The notes below the pieces were generated by a model that saw nothing but the letters and a program-made list of their open reading frames with translations, had not been told where the DNA came from and did not search any database. Below are positions 8,633 through 16,500 of a stretch of DNA of 54,032 bases, one piece after another (the stretch's first letter is position 1; every line of letters begins with the position of its first letter). The translations under genes and the position numbers were made by a program. The stretch is from Akkermansiaceae bacterium UBA5020 (lineage in GTDB: Bacteria; Verrucomicrobiota; Verrucomicrobiia; Verrucomicrobiales; DEV007): NCBI GenBank assembly GCA_002396885.1, contig DGXY01000031.1:1-54032 (forward strand), in the 5' to 3' direction.

Positions 8633-9613
8633 TTATTTCCGATACCCGTTGGGGTGCGCGACGTGCCAGTCCCAGGAGCTCTGCACGATGGAGCGCAGGT
8701 CCGTGTATTTGGGCTGCCACCCGAGTTCCTCGCGGATGCGGGTGCTGTCGGCAATGAGCGTGGCCGGATCGCCGGCCCGCCGCGCAACGATCTCCGCGGG
8801 CACCTCGCGCCCGCTCACTTCGCGCACCGTTTCGACGACCTCTTTGACGCTGAAACCGTTGCCATTGCCAAGATTGTAATGCAGCACCTCGCGCTCCTGC
8901 AGGGCATCGAGAGCGAGGAGATGGGCGGCGGCAAGATCCTCAACGTGGATGTAGTCGCGCACACACGTTCCGTCAGGCGTCGGATAATCGTCGCCGAAGA
9001 TCTTGATCGAGGTGCGCTGGCCGAGGGCCACCTGGATGACGAGGGGAATGAGATGGGTCTCGGGATCGTGATCTTCGCCCCGCGTCGGCGTGCAACCCGA
9101 GGCATTGAAGTATCGCAGACAGGCGTAGCGCAGCCCCTTCGTGCGGTGCGCCCAGTAGAGGATGCGTTCGACGAAATACTTCGACTCACCGTAGGGACTG
9201 CCCGGCACGATGCGTTCATCGGCGGCGATCGGGATGCGGACCGGATCGTCGAAGAGATTCGCGGTCGAAGAGAAGATGAAACGCTTCACCCCGTGGTCGA
9301 CCGCCGACGAAATGAGATTCAAGGCATTGCCGACGCTTTCCCCGAGGTATTTGAAGGGATTCTCGACCGATTCCCCCACGAGGGTGTAGGCGGCAAAATG
9401 CATGATCGAGTCCGGGGCGAGTTCCCCCATGACCCGATCGACGGCGTCCTTGTTCTTGAGATCGACCTCGTAGAAGGGAACGTCCGGACTCACCGCCTCG
9501 CGATGGCCCTGGTAGAGATTGTCGAGCACCGCGACCTCGTGGCCGGCCTTGAGGAGGGCTTCCACGGCGACGCTTCCGATGTATCCGGCTCCGCCGGCAA
9601 CAAGAACTTTCAT
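8633..9613 (-). CDS. galE: UDP-glucose 4-epimerase
   Basis: Extended short-chain dehydrogenase of 326 residues that interconverts UDP-glucose and UDP-galactose with bound NAD. The N-terminal nucleotide site reads GGAGYIGS (residues 7-14). The catalytic serine segment is FSSTANLF (about 120), and the YxxxK pair is in SPYGESK (about 145). The GalE-typical RYFNASGC, CVRDYIHVEDLA and NLGNGNGFSV follow. Length matches the family. It probably supplies galactose units for envelope polysaccharide or feeds the Leloir pathway; no other gal gene is adjacent. It is divergent from an oxidoreductase gene 74 bases away. Confidence 0.93.
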   Translation of the reverse strand: MKVLVAGGAGYIGSVAVEALLKAGHEVAVLDNLYQGHREAVSPDVPFYEVDLKNKDAVDRVMGELAPDSIMHFAAYTLVGESVENPFKYLGESVGNALNLISSAVDHGVKRFIFSSTANLFDDPVRIPIAADERIVPGSPYGESKYFVERILYWAHRTKGLRYACLRYFNASGCTPTRGEDHDPETHLIPLVIQVALGQRTSIKIFGDDYPTPDGTCVRDYIHVEDLAAAHLLALDALQEREVLHYNLGNGNGFSVKEVVETVREVSGREVPAEIVARRAGDPATLIADSTRIREELGWQPKYTDLRSIVQSSWDWHVAHPNGYRK

Positions 9614-9687
9614 TTTTTAGGGGTATGGGGGAATTCGGGAATCATTCCGCAGAGGCCTGTGCCGCGCAAACGATTCGTGCTATCCTG

Positions 9688-10671
9688 ATGGCGATGAACC
9701 CCCCCCGCCACTTTCGCTGGGGCATCCTCGGCACCGGCCGAATTGCCGCCAAATTCGCGACCGAGCTGCCCGCCTCGCACACCGGTCGGCTCGTCGCGAC
9801 GGCCTCGCGGACCAGCGCTGCGGCCGCCGCCTTCGCCCGCATCCACGGGGGCGAGCCCGTGACCGGATACGAGGCCCTCCTCCGCCGCGACGATCTCGAC
9901 GCCGTCTATCTCAGCCTCCCCAACGCCCTGCACCGCGAATGGACCCTTGCCGCGCTCGATGCCGGAAAACACGTCCTTTGCGAAAAGCCCATGGCCCTCA
10001 ATGTGGCCGAGGCCCGCGGAATGTTCGACCGCGCCGCGGAGAAGCGGCTCGTCCTCATGGAGGCCTTCATGTATCGGGCGCATCCCCAGACGCAAAAACT
10101 CTTCGACCTCGTCGCCAGCGGGGCCATCGGTGAAGTGCGCCTGATCCGGGCGAATTTCACTTTCTCCCGCGAAGCCTCGCACGAGGATGCCCGCTTCCAG
10201 GCGGGACCCGGCGGAGGTTCGCTGATGGACGTCGGCTGTTACTGCGTCGATTTCGCCCGGACCCTCTCGGGTGGCGAACCCGACCGGGTCGAGTGCCTCG
10301 CTCACCGGCACGAGTTCGGCGTCGACGACTATGCAGCGGGTTTGCTGGGATTTTCCGGAGGCTCCCTCGCCACCTTCACCTGTGGCATGACCGTGCTCTC
10401 CGATCAGTCCGCCCATCTCGCCGGCAGCGAGGGCCGCATCGAGATCACGCGTTTCTGGCAGGCGAAGGAAGGCTTTTCCCTGATCTCACCGAAGGGCGCG
10501 GTGGAGAAATTCCGCGTTCGCGAAAAGCGGCCGATCTACGCCGTCGAGGCCGATGCCTTTGCCGAAGTCGTTGCTGGAGGAGCGAACTGGAATCAACCCG
10601 CCAACACCCTCGGCAATCTCCGCACCCTCGAGATCCTCCGGGACAAAGCCGGATTCCCGTCGAAATCTTGA
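9688..10671 (+). CDS. Gfo/Idh/MocA family oxidoreductase
   Basis: NAD(P)-dependent sugar oxidoreductase of 327 residues, starting at the ATG before AMNPPRHF (an ATG two codons later is equally possible). The Rossmann site is WGILGTGRIA. The dinucleotide-fold motif CEKPMALN holds the conserved EKP lysine. The substrate-side helix reads GGSLMDVGCYCVDFAR. Soluble, with no signal peptide. Family members oxidise or reduce sugars, inositols or dihydrodiols, and I cannot assign the substrate. A HAD phosphatase gene follows 22 bases downstream on the same strand, so the two may be co-transcribed and act on related sugar phosphates. Confidence 0.88.
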   Translation: MAMNPPRHFRWGILGTGRIAAKFATELPASHTGRLVATASRTSAAAAAFARIHGGEPVTGYEALLRRDDLDAVYLSLPNALHREWTLAALDAGKHVLCEKPMALNVAEARGMFDRAAEKRLVLMEAFMYRAHPQTQKLFDLVASGAIGEVRLIRANFTFSREASHEDARFQAGPGGGSLMDVGCYCVDFARTLSGGEPDRVECLAHRHEFGVDDYAAGLLGFSGGSLATFTCGMTVLSDQSAHLAGSEGRIEITRFWQAKEGFSLISPKGAVEKFRVREKRPIYAVEADAFAEVVAGGANWNQPANTLGNLRTLEILRDKAGFPSKS

Positions 10672-10693
10672 TTCTCTACACCCTCCCTTTCCC

Positions 10694-11350
10694 ATGCCAC
10701 TGAAAGCCCTCCTCTTCGACTTCGACGGTCTCATCCTCGACACCGAGTTCCCCATCTACGAAGCCTGGCGCGAAGATTACCTCGCCCACGGTCACGAGCT
10801 TCCGCTCGACGTCTATGCCGCCTGCGTCGGCAGCGATTTCAACCGCTTCGACCCCAAGTCGCACCTCGAATCCCTCGTCGGCAGCGCCATCGACTGGCCC
10901 GACCGGGACCTCTGGCGCGAGCGCAACGCCCTCGAGCGTGTGAAACAACTCCCTCCCCTGCCCGGGGTGATCGCCTTGCTCGATGCGGCGGAGGCGAGCG
11001 GAATCCGGTGCGCCGTAGCCTCGAGTTCCCCCCGCAGTTGGGTCGAGGGTCACCTTTCCCGTCTCGGCTTGCTCGGGCGTTTTGTCCTGACCCGCTGCAT
11101 CGACGACGTCGCCGCCCCCAAGCCGGCGCCGGACCTCTTTCTCGCCGCCGCCGCCGGACTCGGCGTGGCGCCGGGCGAAGCGCTCGTGCTCGAGGACTCG
11201 CGGAACGGGCTGCTAGCGGCCATGGCCGCAGGTTGTCCCTGCGTCGTCGTGCCGAACCGCGTCACCGCCCATCTTGATTTCACCGGGGCCACGGCCGTTC
11301 TGACCAGCCTTGAGGATCTCGATCTGGAGACGGTTTTGATCCGGGAGTGA
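10694..11350 (+). CDS. HAD-superfamily hydrolase, beta-phosphoglucomutase-like
   Basis: HAD subfamily IA protein of 218 residues from the ATG before PLKALLFDFDG. All core motifs are visible. Motif I is DFDGLILD with the nucleophilic Asp, motif II is the Ser run in AVASSSPRSW, the lysine is in APKPAPDLF, and motif IV is VLEDSRNGLLAA. The alpha-helical cap lies between about 15 and 85. Relatives are phosphoglycolate or sugar-phosphate phosphatases and phosphoglucomutases; the DFDGLILDTE signature fits the latter group broadly. It follows an oxidoreductase gene closely and ends 34 bases before a convergent gene. Substrate not assignable. Confidence 0.87.
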   Translation: MPLKALLFDFDGLILDTEFPIYEAWREDYLAHGHELPLDVYAACVGSDFNRFDPKSHLESLVGSAIDWPDRDLWRERNALERVKQLPPLPGVIALLDAAEASGIRCAVASSSPRSWVEGHLSRLGLLGRFVLTRCIDDVAAPKPAPDLFLAAAAGLGVAPGEALVLEDSRNGLLAAMAAGCPCVVVPNRVTAHLDFTGATAVLTSLEDLDLETVLIRE

Positions 11351-11384
11351 AGCCCTTCCCGAACCATCGGCATCCCTCCTCTAC

Positions 11385-13196
11385 TCAACCCAGGGTAAAG
11401 GTCTGTTTCAGGATGCCCGAAGTGTTGCCCTTCTTGTCGAAGACCTCGATTTCAATGACATTCTTGCCGGAGCGGAATCCGCTCATTTTCTCGGTGATGA
11501 CCGCCGACTTGCCGGAGAGCACCCCACCGTTGACCCAATTGCCGCGGTTGACCCGGTAGCGCCAGCGACCGAGTTCGATCGTGTCGGTGGCACGCCCCTT
11601 CACGATGAGGGAGCCAAGGGGGCGGGTGCCGCGGATCTTGGTGAGGCTCACCCCGGGACCGGCGACATCGTCGATCGTGATCGGCATGACGAAATCGACC
11701 GTGTTTCCATCGAGATTGGTCGCGCGCAGGGTGAGATTCGCGGTCCCCACCGGTCCGAGGGATTTCAGATAAAGCGCCATGCCCGAGACCGAAGCATTGA
11801 GCACCGAGGGGTTGCTGTTGCTGACCAGCGAAATCGCCACCGGAGGACATTCGCTGATCGAGTAAACGTAGACGAGACTGTTTGCGCCAGGAGTGGTTGG
11901 AGCGACGAGATCGTTTACCGGCACTTCACTCAGGGACATATTCGAGACCCCTGTAATGAGGGGGCCGTAATTGGCACGCTGAAGATTGTTGAAAGAGTCA
12001 ACCACCCCCTGACCTGCGGTTCCCACGACCCGGCCAAAGGCAGTGAAACCTCCGTTTTGGCGATCGAGAATCGCCGGGTTGTTGTTGCCATTGAGGCCCA
12101 GACTGAGAAACCACTCGTTCGTCGCGCTGTCGGGATTATTGCCCAGTTTTGCCATCGCGATCGTTCCACGGGTGTTCGAAATCCCCGGCTCGTTCGCTAC
12201 CGCGGCTTGTTTCGGAACGGCGCGCCACTGGGTCGGCGTGGCGGTGGCGGAAGCCGGGCCCGCCCCACCTCCCTGGACCACAAAATTCGCCGCGACCCGA
12301 TGGACGTAGGTGACGTTGTAGTCGCCCCGGTTCGCGTAACCGAGGAAGTTGGCGACGGTCTTGGGCGTCGCCGAATCAAACAAAGCGACGATGAAGGATC
12401 CCTGCGAGGTGTCGAACCATGCCCCCTTGGGGCGGGCGGGATCGCTGAAAAGCTGACGGATGTCGAGAAAGCCCTCGACTCCAATGTTCTGGGTCGGAAG
12501 CGAGAAACTCGGCGCGGCCACTACCGGTGTCGAAGCAGCCGGAAGCACCCTGAGAAAACGAATCTGCTCGAAGGTCTTGCCCCCACCGAAGGTGATACCG
12601 ATGTAGATCCGATAAACTCCAGGGGAAGACACGTTGCCGCTGATGACTCCCGTGGCGGGGTTCAGCGCGACGGTCGTGCTCGACGGGATCGTGTTCAGTC
12701 CCGTGGCGGTGAAAGACTCCGGCGTTCCGTTGTAGACTTCGATTTGTTGGGTGAACGGCACCCCAACACGTGCCTCCCAGCCCTCCGGCACTTCCACGGG
12801 AGAGCCACCGTTCGGATTGAGATAAAGGTCCAAGGTCCCCTCCGGCTTGGTCACGGTCGCTTCGACCCAGTTCAGGTTCGCCTCGACTTCTCCGGTCTTG
12901 AAGGGTGCGACCCGGTATTTCACCTCCTGCCCGGCGGTAGACGGTGCAGCGAAACGAAAGACCTCGGCGTTGGCGGGCACTTCACCCACACCAGCCCAGG
13001 CCATGGTGGTCGGATTCCACCGATCAATGTAGTAGGCAGTCTCATCGGTGGCATTGTCGATCCACGCCAGATGAACCCGGCTCTGACTCGGGGCATAGGC
13101 CTTGACCTGTGTCGCTGCTATGGGCGGCACCGCCCGGGCAGGGAGGATCGCGACCGTCGCCAGGACGGAAAGGAGAAGAAGGGATTTTAAGCGCAT
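11385..13196 (-). CDS. exported multidomain protein with cyclophilin-type peptidyl-prolyl isomerase domain
   Basis: Exported protein of 603 residues from the ATG before RLKSLLLLSV; a signal peptide spans about 1-22. A fibronectin-III-like domain (about 25-105, YAPSQSRVHLAW) is followed by a putative Ig/cadherin-like domain (ATGVISGNVSSPGVYRIYIG, about 150-200). A cyclophilin domain then spans about 240-400. It keeps the active-site pattern HRV...FVVQGGG, with the Arg, Phe and Gln used for prolyl isomerisation. The remaining 200 residues are beta-rich and Ig-like. It probably helps fold or present cell-surface proteins. It is monocistronic and divergent from glgX. Confidence 0.85.
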   Translation of the reverse strand: MRLKSLLLLSVLATVAILPARAVPPIAATQVKAYAPSQSRVHLAWIDNATDETAYYIDRWNPTTMAWAGVGEVPANAEVFRFAAPSTAGQEVKYRVAPFKTGEVEANLNWVEATVTKPEGTLDLYLNPNGGSPVEVPEGWEARVGVPFTQQIEVYNGTPESFTATGLNTIPSSTTVALNPATGVISGNVSSPGVYRIYIGITFGGGKTFEQIRFLRVLPAASTPVVAAPSFSLPTQNIGVEGFLDIRQLFSDPARPKGAWFDTSQGSFIVALFDSATPKTVANFLGYANRGDYNVTYVHRVAANFVVQGGGAGPASATATPTQWRAVPKQAAVANEPGISNTRGTIAMAKLGNNPDSATNEWFLSLGLNGNNNPAILDRQNGGFTAFGRVVGTAGQGVVDSFNNLQRANYGPLITGVSNMSLSEVPVNDLVAPTTPGANSLVYVYSISECPPVAISLVSNSNPSVLNASVSGMALYLKSLGPVGTANLTLRATNLDGNTVDFVMPITIDDVAGPGVSLTKIRGTRPLGSLIVKGRATDTIELGRWRYRVNRGNWVNGGVLSGKSAVITEKMSGFRSGKNVIEIEVFDKKGNTSGILKQTFTLG

Positions 13197-13421
13197 GCTG
13201 TCCTGGGGGAGTTGTCGCAAGGAGCGCCCGGTGTGACAAGCCGATTTTACCCCGAAACCGGCCCAAAATCCCGGCCAAATCGCCCTCTTTGATCGATCTT
13301 CGGCCCCTTCTGGCAGGAAACCTGCGCTTCCCGGACCCCAGAAAAGACACAAGGAGGGCTGGCAGATCCGGCCGAGCCGACTATCTTGCCCTCCGCCGAA
13401 AATCCGCCCCCGACGGGACCC

Positions 13422-15689
13422 ATGCCGATTCACGGAAACTCTCCCCATCCCCCGCTCCACCTCTCCGCCGGTCGCCCGAGTCCCCTCGGAGCGACGGCGT
13501 CGCCCGATGGCACGGTCAATTTCGCGGTCAATGCCCCCCAGGCGACTTCGGTGGAGCTCTGCCTTTTCCTCGATCCGGCTCGCCCCACGAAGGAAACCTT
13601 GCGGGTCCCGCTGACAGAGCGACACGGCGACACCCTGCATCTCGCCATCGCGGGCCTCCCCAGCGGCAGCACCTACGGCTATCGCGTCGATGGACCGTGG
13701 GATCCGCTTGCAGGACTGCTTTTCAATCCCCACAAACTCCTCCTCGATCCCTACGCCCGGCGCATTTCAAGCCCCTCGCGCTATCATCCCTCCCTCCGCG
13801 CCCGGGACGAGAGCGGCGACCGCGAACGCACCGACAGCGCCGCCCACGCCCCGCGGGCCTTGGTTCCCCTGTTCCATCCCTATGACTGGGAAGACGATGC
13901 GCCGCCGTCCACTCCGATGACGGAGACGGTGATCTGCGAGATGCATGTGAAGGGCTTCTCCCAACTCAATCCCGGCGTTCCCGAGCCACTCCGGGGCTCT
14001 TATGCCGGACTCGCCCACCCGGCCTCGACCGGCTACCTCCGCGATCTTGGCATCACCGCAGTGCAGCTCCTGCCCGTGCATCAGCATCTCGACGATGGCT
14101 TCCTCCTCGAACGCGGCCTCGTGAACTACTGGGGCTACAACACCCTCGGCTTTTTCGCCCCCGAGGCCCGTTACGCCGCCTCGGGCGATCCCGTGACCGA
14201 GTTCCGCGACATGGTCAAGGCCCTCCACCGAGCCGGACTCGAAGTGATCCTCGACGTCGTCTACAACCACACCTGCGAGGCCGGGCCCGATGGACCCACC
14301 TGCCTCCTCCGCGGCTTCGACAACCGCTCCTACTACCACATCGACCCGGCCCGGCCCGGTCATTACCTCGACTTCACCGGATGCGGCAACTCGGTCGATG
14401 TTTCCCACCCGCGCTCGCTGCGGCTTGTGATGGACAGCCTCCGTTATTGGGTCGAGGAAATGCACGTCGATGGCTTCCGTTTCGACCTCGCCGTCGAACT
14501 CGGGCGGGACGCCCAGGGCTACAGCCGTCGCGCCACCTTCTTCCAGGCGGTGCATCAGGATCCCGTCCTCTCGCGGGTGAAGCTGATCGCCGAGCCTTGG
14601 GACCTCGGCTACGGCGGATACCAGATCGGCAATTTCCCGATCGACTGGGCCGAGTTGAATGGAAAATTCCGCGACGGGGTGCGCCGTTTCTGGCGTGGCG
14701 ATCCGGGGGTCTCGGGAGAGTTCGCCGCCCGCATCACCGGCAGCGAGGATCTCTTTTCCCACAACCGCCGCACCCCTGCGGCGAGCGTGAATTTCATCAC
14801 CTCGCACGACGGCTTCACACTCCACGATCTCGTCAGCTACAACCAGAAACACAACCTCGCCAACGGCGAGAAAAACGCCGACGGCGACTCGCACAACATT
14901 TCCTTTAACCACGGCGTCGAAGGCCTCACCGAAGATCCCGAAATCCTTGAACTGCGGCGACGCCAGGCGCGGAATTTCCTCGCTACCCTGATCTGCTCGC
15001 AAGGAGTCCCCTTCCTCCTTTCCGGCGACGAGCGCCTCCGCACCCAGCAAGGCAACAACAATGGCTATTGCCAGGACAACGAACTCAGTTGGATCCCGTG
15101 GAACGACTCGCCTGAGGCGGTCGCCCTGCGCGAATTCGTGAAACGCCTCCTCGCCCTGCGCCGCGAGTCCCCCATCCTCCGCCGCAAGTCCTTCTTCGAC
15201 GGAGAGCCCCTCCCGGGCAATGGAATTCCGGACATCTGCTGGCTGCGCCCCGACGGAAAACCCAAGGAATCGATCGACTGGGAAGCCGACAAACCGGGTT
15301 CCTTTGCCGTGCTCATCAACGGAGACGAAGAGGGCGCCTCGCTACTTTTGCTCTTCAACGCGCGGCACCAGACCCGGGACTTCCATTTCCCGAAATCGCC
15401 CCGTTGCCACTGGATTCTCGTCGCCGACACCACCGATCCGGCCCGCAGCGGCGAACGTGCCGCCGCCCCCGCCTCTCTCTCACTGGAGCAGCGCTCCATG
15501 CAGATCTGGAAACAAGGTCCGCTCCTGAGACCCGAGGTCACGACTTCACGTCCCGCCGTTCGAATGCGATCCAGCCGACGAGGAATCCCGTCAACCCGAA
15601 TCCGACGAGCCAGACAGCGGCTTCAGCAAAGCGCGCCCAAGGGATTTCCTGGTGGAGGAGGAGGAGCCACGCCGACATCCGCGACGTGA
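13422..15689 (+). CDS. glgX: glycogen debranching enzyme, isoamylase type
   Basis: GH13 debranching enzyme that hydrolyses alpha-1,6 branches of glycogen. The start is the ATG before PIHGNSPHP, giving 755 residues. A CBM48-like domain (about 15-115, ATASPDGTVNFAVNA) precedes the barrel. Catalytic regions are intact: DVVYNHT (Asp278), GFRFDLA (nucleophile Asp355), IAEPW (acid/base Glu391) and TSHDGFTL (Asp463). The family-like sequence ends near QIWKQGPLLRP. About 50 further residues, Arg/Ser/Gly-rich, come from DNA that also encodes the C-terminus of the convergent ABC permease (152-base overlap). That tail looks like loss of the normal stop or a one-base shift; a TGA lies in another frame at 15526-15528. 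Confidence 0.92.
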   Translation: MPIHGNSPHPPLHLSAGRPSPLGATASPDGTVNFAVNAPQATSVELCLFLDPARPTKETLRVPLTERHGDTLHLAIAGLPSGSTYGYRVDGPWDPLAGLLFNPHKLLLDPYARRISSPSRYHPSLRARDESGDRERTDSAAHAPRALVPLFHPYDWEDDAPPSTPMTETVICEMHVKGFSQLNPGVPEPLRGSYAGLAHPASTGYLRDLGITAVQLLPVHQHLDDGFLLERGLVNYWGYNTLGFFAPEARYAASGDPVTEFRDMVKALHRAGLEVILDVVYNHTCEAGPDGPTCLLRGFDNRSYYHIDPARPGHYLDFTGCGNSVDVSHPRSLRLVMDSLRYWVEEMHVDGFRFDLAVELGRDAQGYSRRATFFQAVHQDPVLSRVKLIAEPWDLGYGGYQIGNFPIDWAELNGKFRDGVRRFWRGDPGVSGEFAARITGSEDLFSHNRRTPAASVNFITSHDGFTLHDLVSYNQKHNLANGEKNADGDSHNISFNHGVEGLTEDPEILELRRRQARNFLATLICSQGVPFLLSGDERLRTQQGNNNGYCQDNELSWIPWNDSPEAVALREFVKRLLALRRESPILRRKSFFDGEPLPGNGIPDICWLRPDGKPKESIDWEADKPGSFAVLINGDEEGASLLLLFNARHQTRDFHFPKSPRCHWILVADTTDPARSGERAAAPASLSLEQRSMQIWKQGPLLRPEVTTSRPAVRMRSSRRGIPSTRIRRARQRLQQSAPKGFPGGGGGATPTSAT

Positions 15690-16389
15690 TGAAATACTCC
15701 CGGTAGGGATCGAAGGCGGGGAGAGGGATGGAAGAGAGGACGCGATCGGCCACACAGATCGCGACGGTCAGGATCGTGGCGGCGGCCGGCTTGATCTTGA
15801 AACATCCCAGCATGAACGCCATCCCGATGACGGGCAGGTAGATCAGGGAGAAGGCGAAGATCGAAAAGAAATAGCGCCAGAGTCCCTCGTTCCATTCAAA
15901 GAGCGAGACCCGCGGCAGATCCGGTGTCCACACGAGCATGCCACCGCCCCAGCCTCGCTCAAGCACGCCGACGAGGAAGGCACTGACGCCAACAAAAAGA
16001 AAAAGCACCGTCGTGTAGATCTGGCAGGAAAGGAACTTCACCAAGAGCAGACGGAAGCGCGAGACCGGACGCACAAGGAGGAGGCGAAGATTCCCGTCCT
16101 CTGTTTCCTTCGCGAGGATGTCACCCGAGATGAGCGACACAAAAACGACCCCGAGCAGCAGCATCGTGAAGGTGACGATGAGAAAGCCCAACGTCAGAGC
16201 GGAAAAGTATTCATCGAAACCACCCGCGATCCGTTCGATGAAACGCTCCATGCCCTCCTGCGAGCGTTCGCGGGTCCAGAGCCAATAAAAGAGCATCTCC
16301 ACCGCCAGAAAGACCCCGAACCCGATGTAGGTGCGGCGGCGGGCGAAGAGCCGGAAAAGCTCCCAGCCAAGTTGGCGGAGGAAAAGCAT
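15538..16389 (-). CDS. ABC-2 type transporter permease
   Basis: Integral membrane protein of 283 residues from the ATG before LFLRQLGWEL. Six hydrophobic segments are visible. The first spans about 22-38 (YIGFGVFLAVEMLFYWL). The ABC-2 coupling region SGDILAKETEDGNLRLLLVRPVSR comes before the third helix. The C-terminal helix ends WIAFERRDVKS. ABC-2 permeases export drugs, lipids or polysaccharides and need an ATPase subunit; none is encoded next to it. Its last 152 bases overlap glgX on the other strand. The natural-looking family C-terminus supports this gene as the genuine owner of the shared DNA. Confidence 0.85.
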   Translation of the reverse strand: MLFLRQLGWELFRLFARRRTYIGFGVFLAVEMLFYWLWTRERSQEGMERFIERIAGGFDEYFSALTLGFLIVTFTMLLLGVVFVSLISGDILAKETEDGNLRLLLVRPVSRFRLLLVKFLSCQIYTTVLFLFVGVSAFLVGVLERGWGGGMLVWTPDLPRVSLFEWNEGLWRYFFSIFAFSLIYLPVIGMAFMLGCFKIKPAAATILTVAICVADRVLSSIPLPAFDPYREYFITSRMSAWLLLLHQEIPWARFAEAAVWLVGFGLTGFLVGWIAFERRDVKS

Positions 16390-16500
16390 GGAGTGCGCTG
16401 AGTCTACGAGCCCGCGGGCCATGAGGTCAAGGCGGTCAATCGACGAATGACGCGCTTTGCGATTGAAACGACCTCGTTTCCGGCCAAGACTTCCCGACCC

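Noticed and set aside
9640..9687. Longer N-terminus for the oxidoreductase at 9688
   Set aside because: The added residues show no similarity to the family and precede the normal Rossmann start without an SD.
13767..15050. Minus-strand 427-codon frame opposite glgX
   Set aside because: Overlaps the catalytic core of GlgX, and all four GH13 motifs are read on the plus strand.
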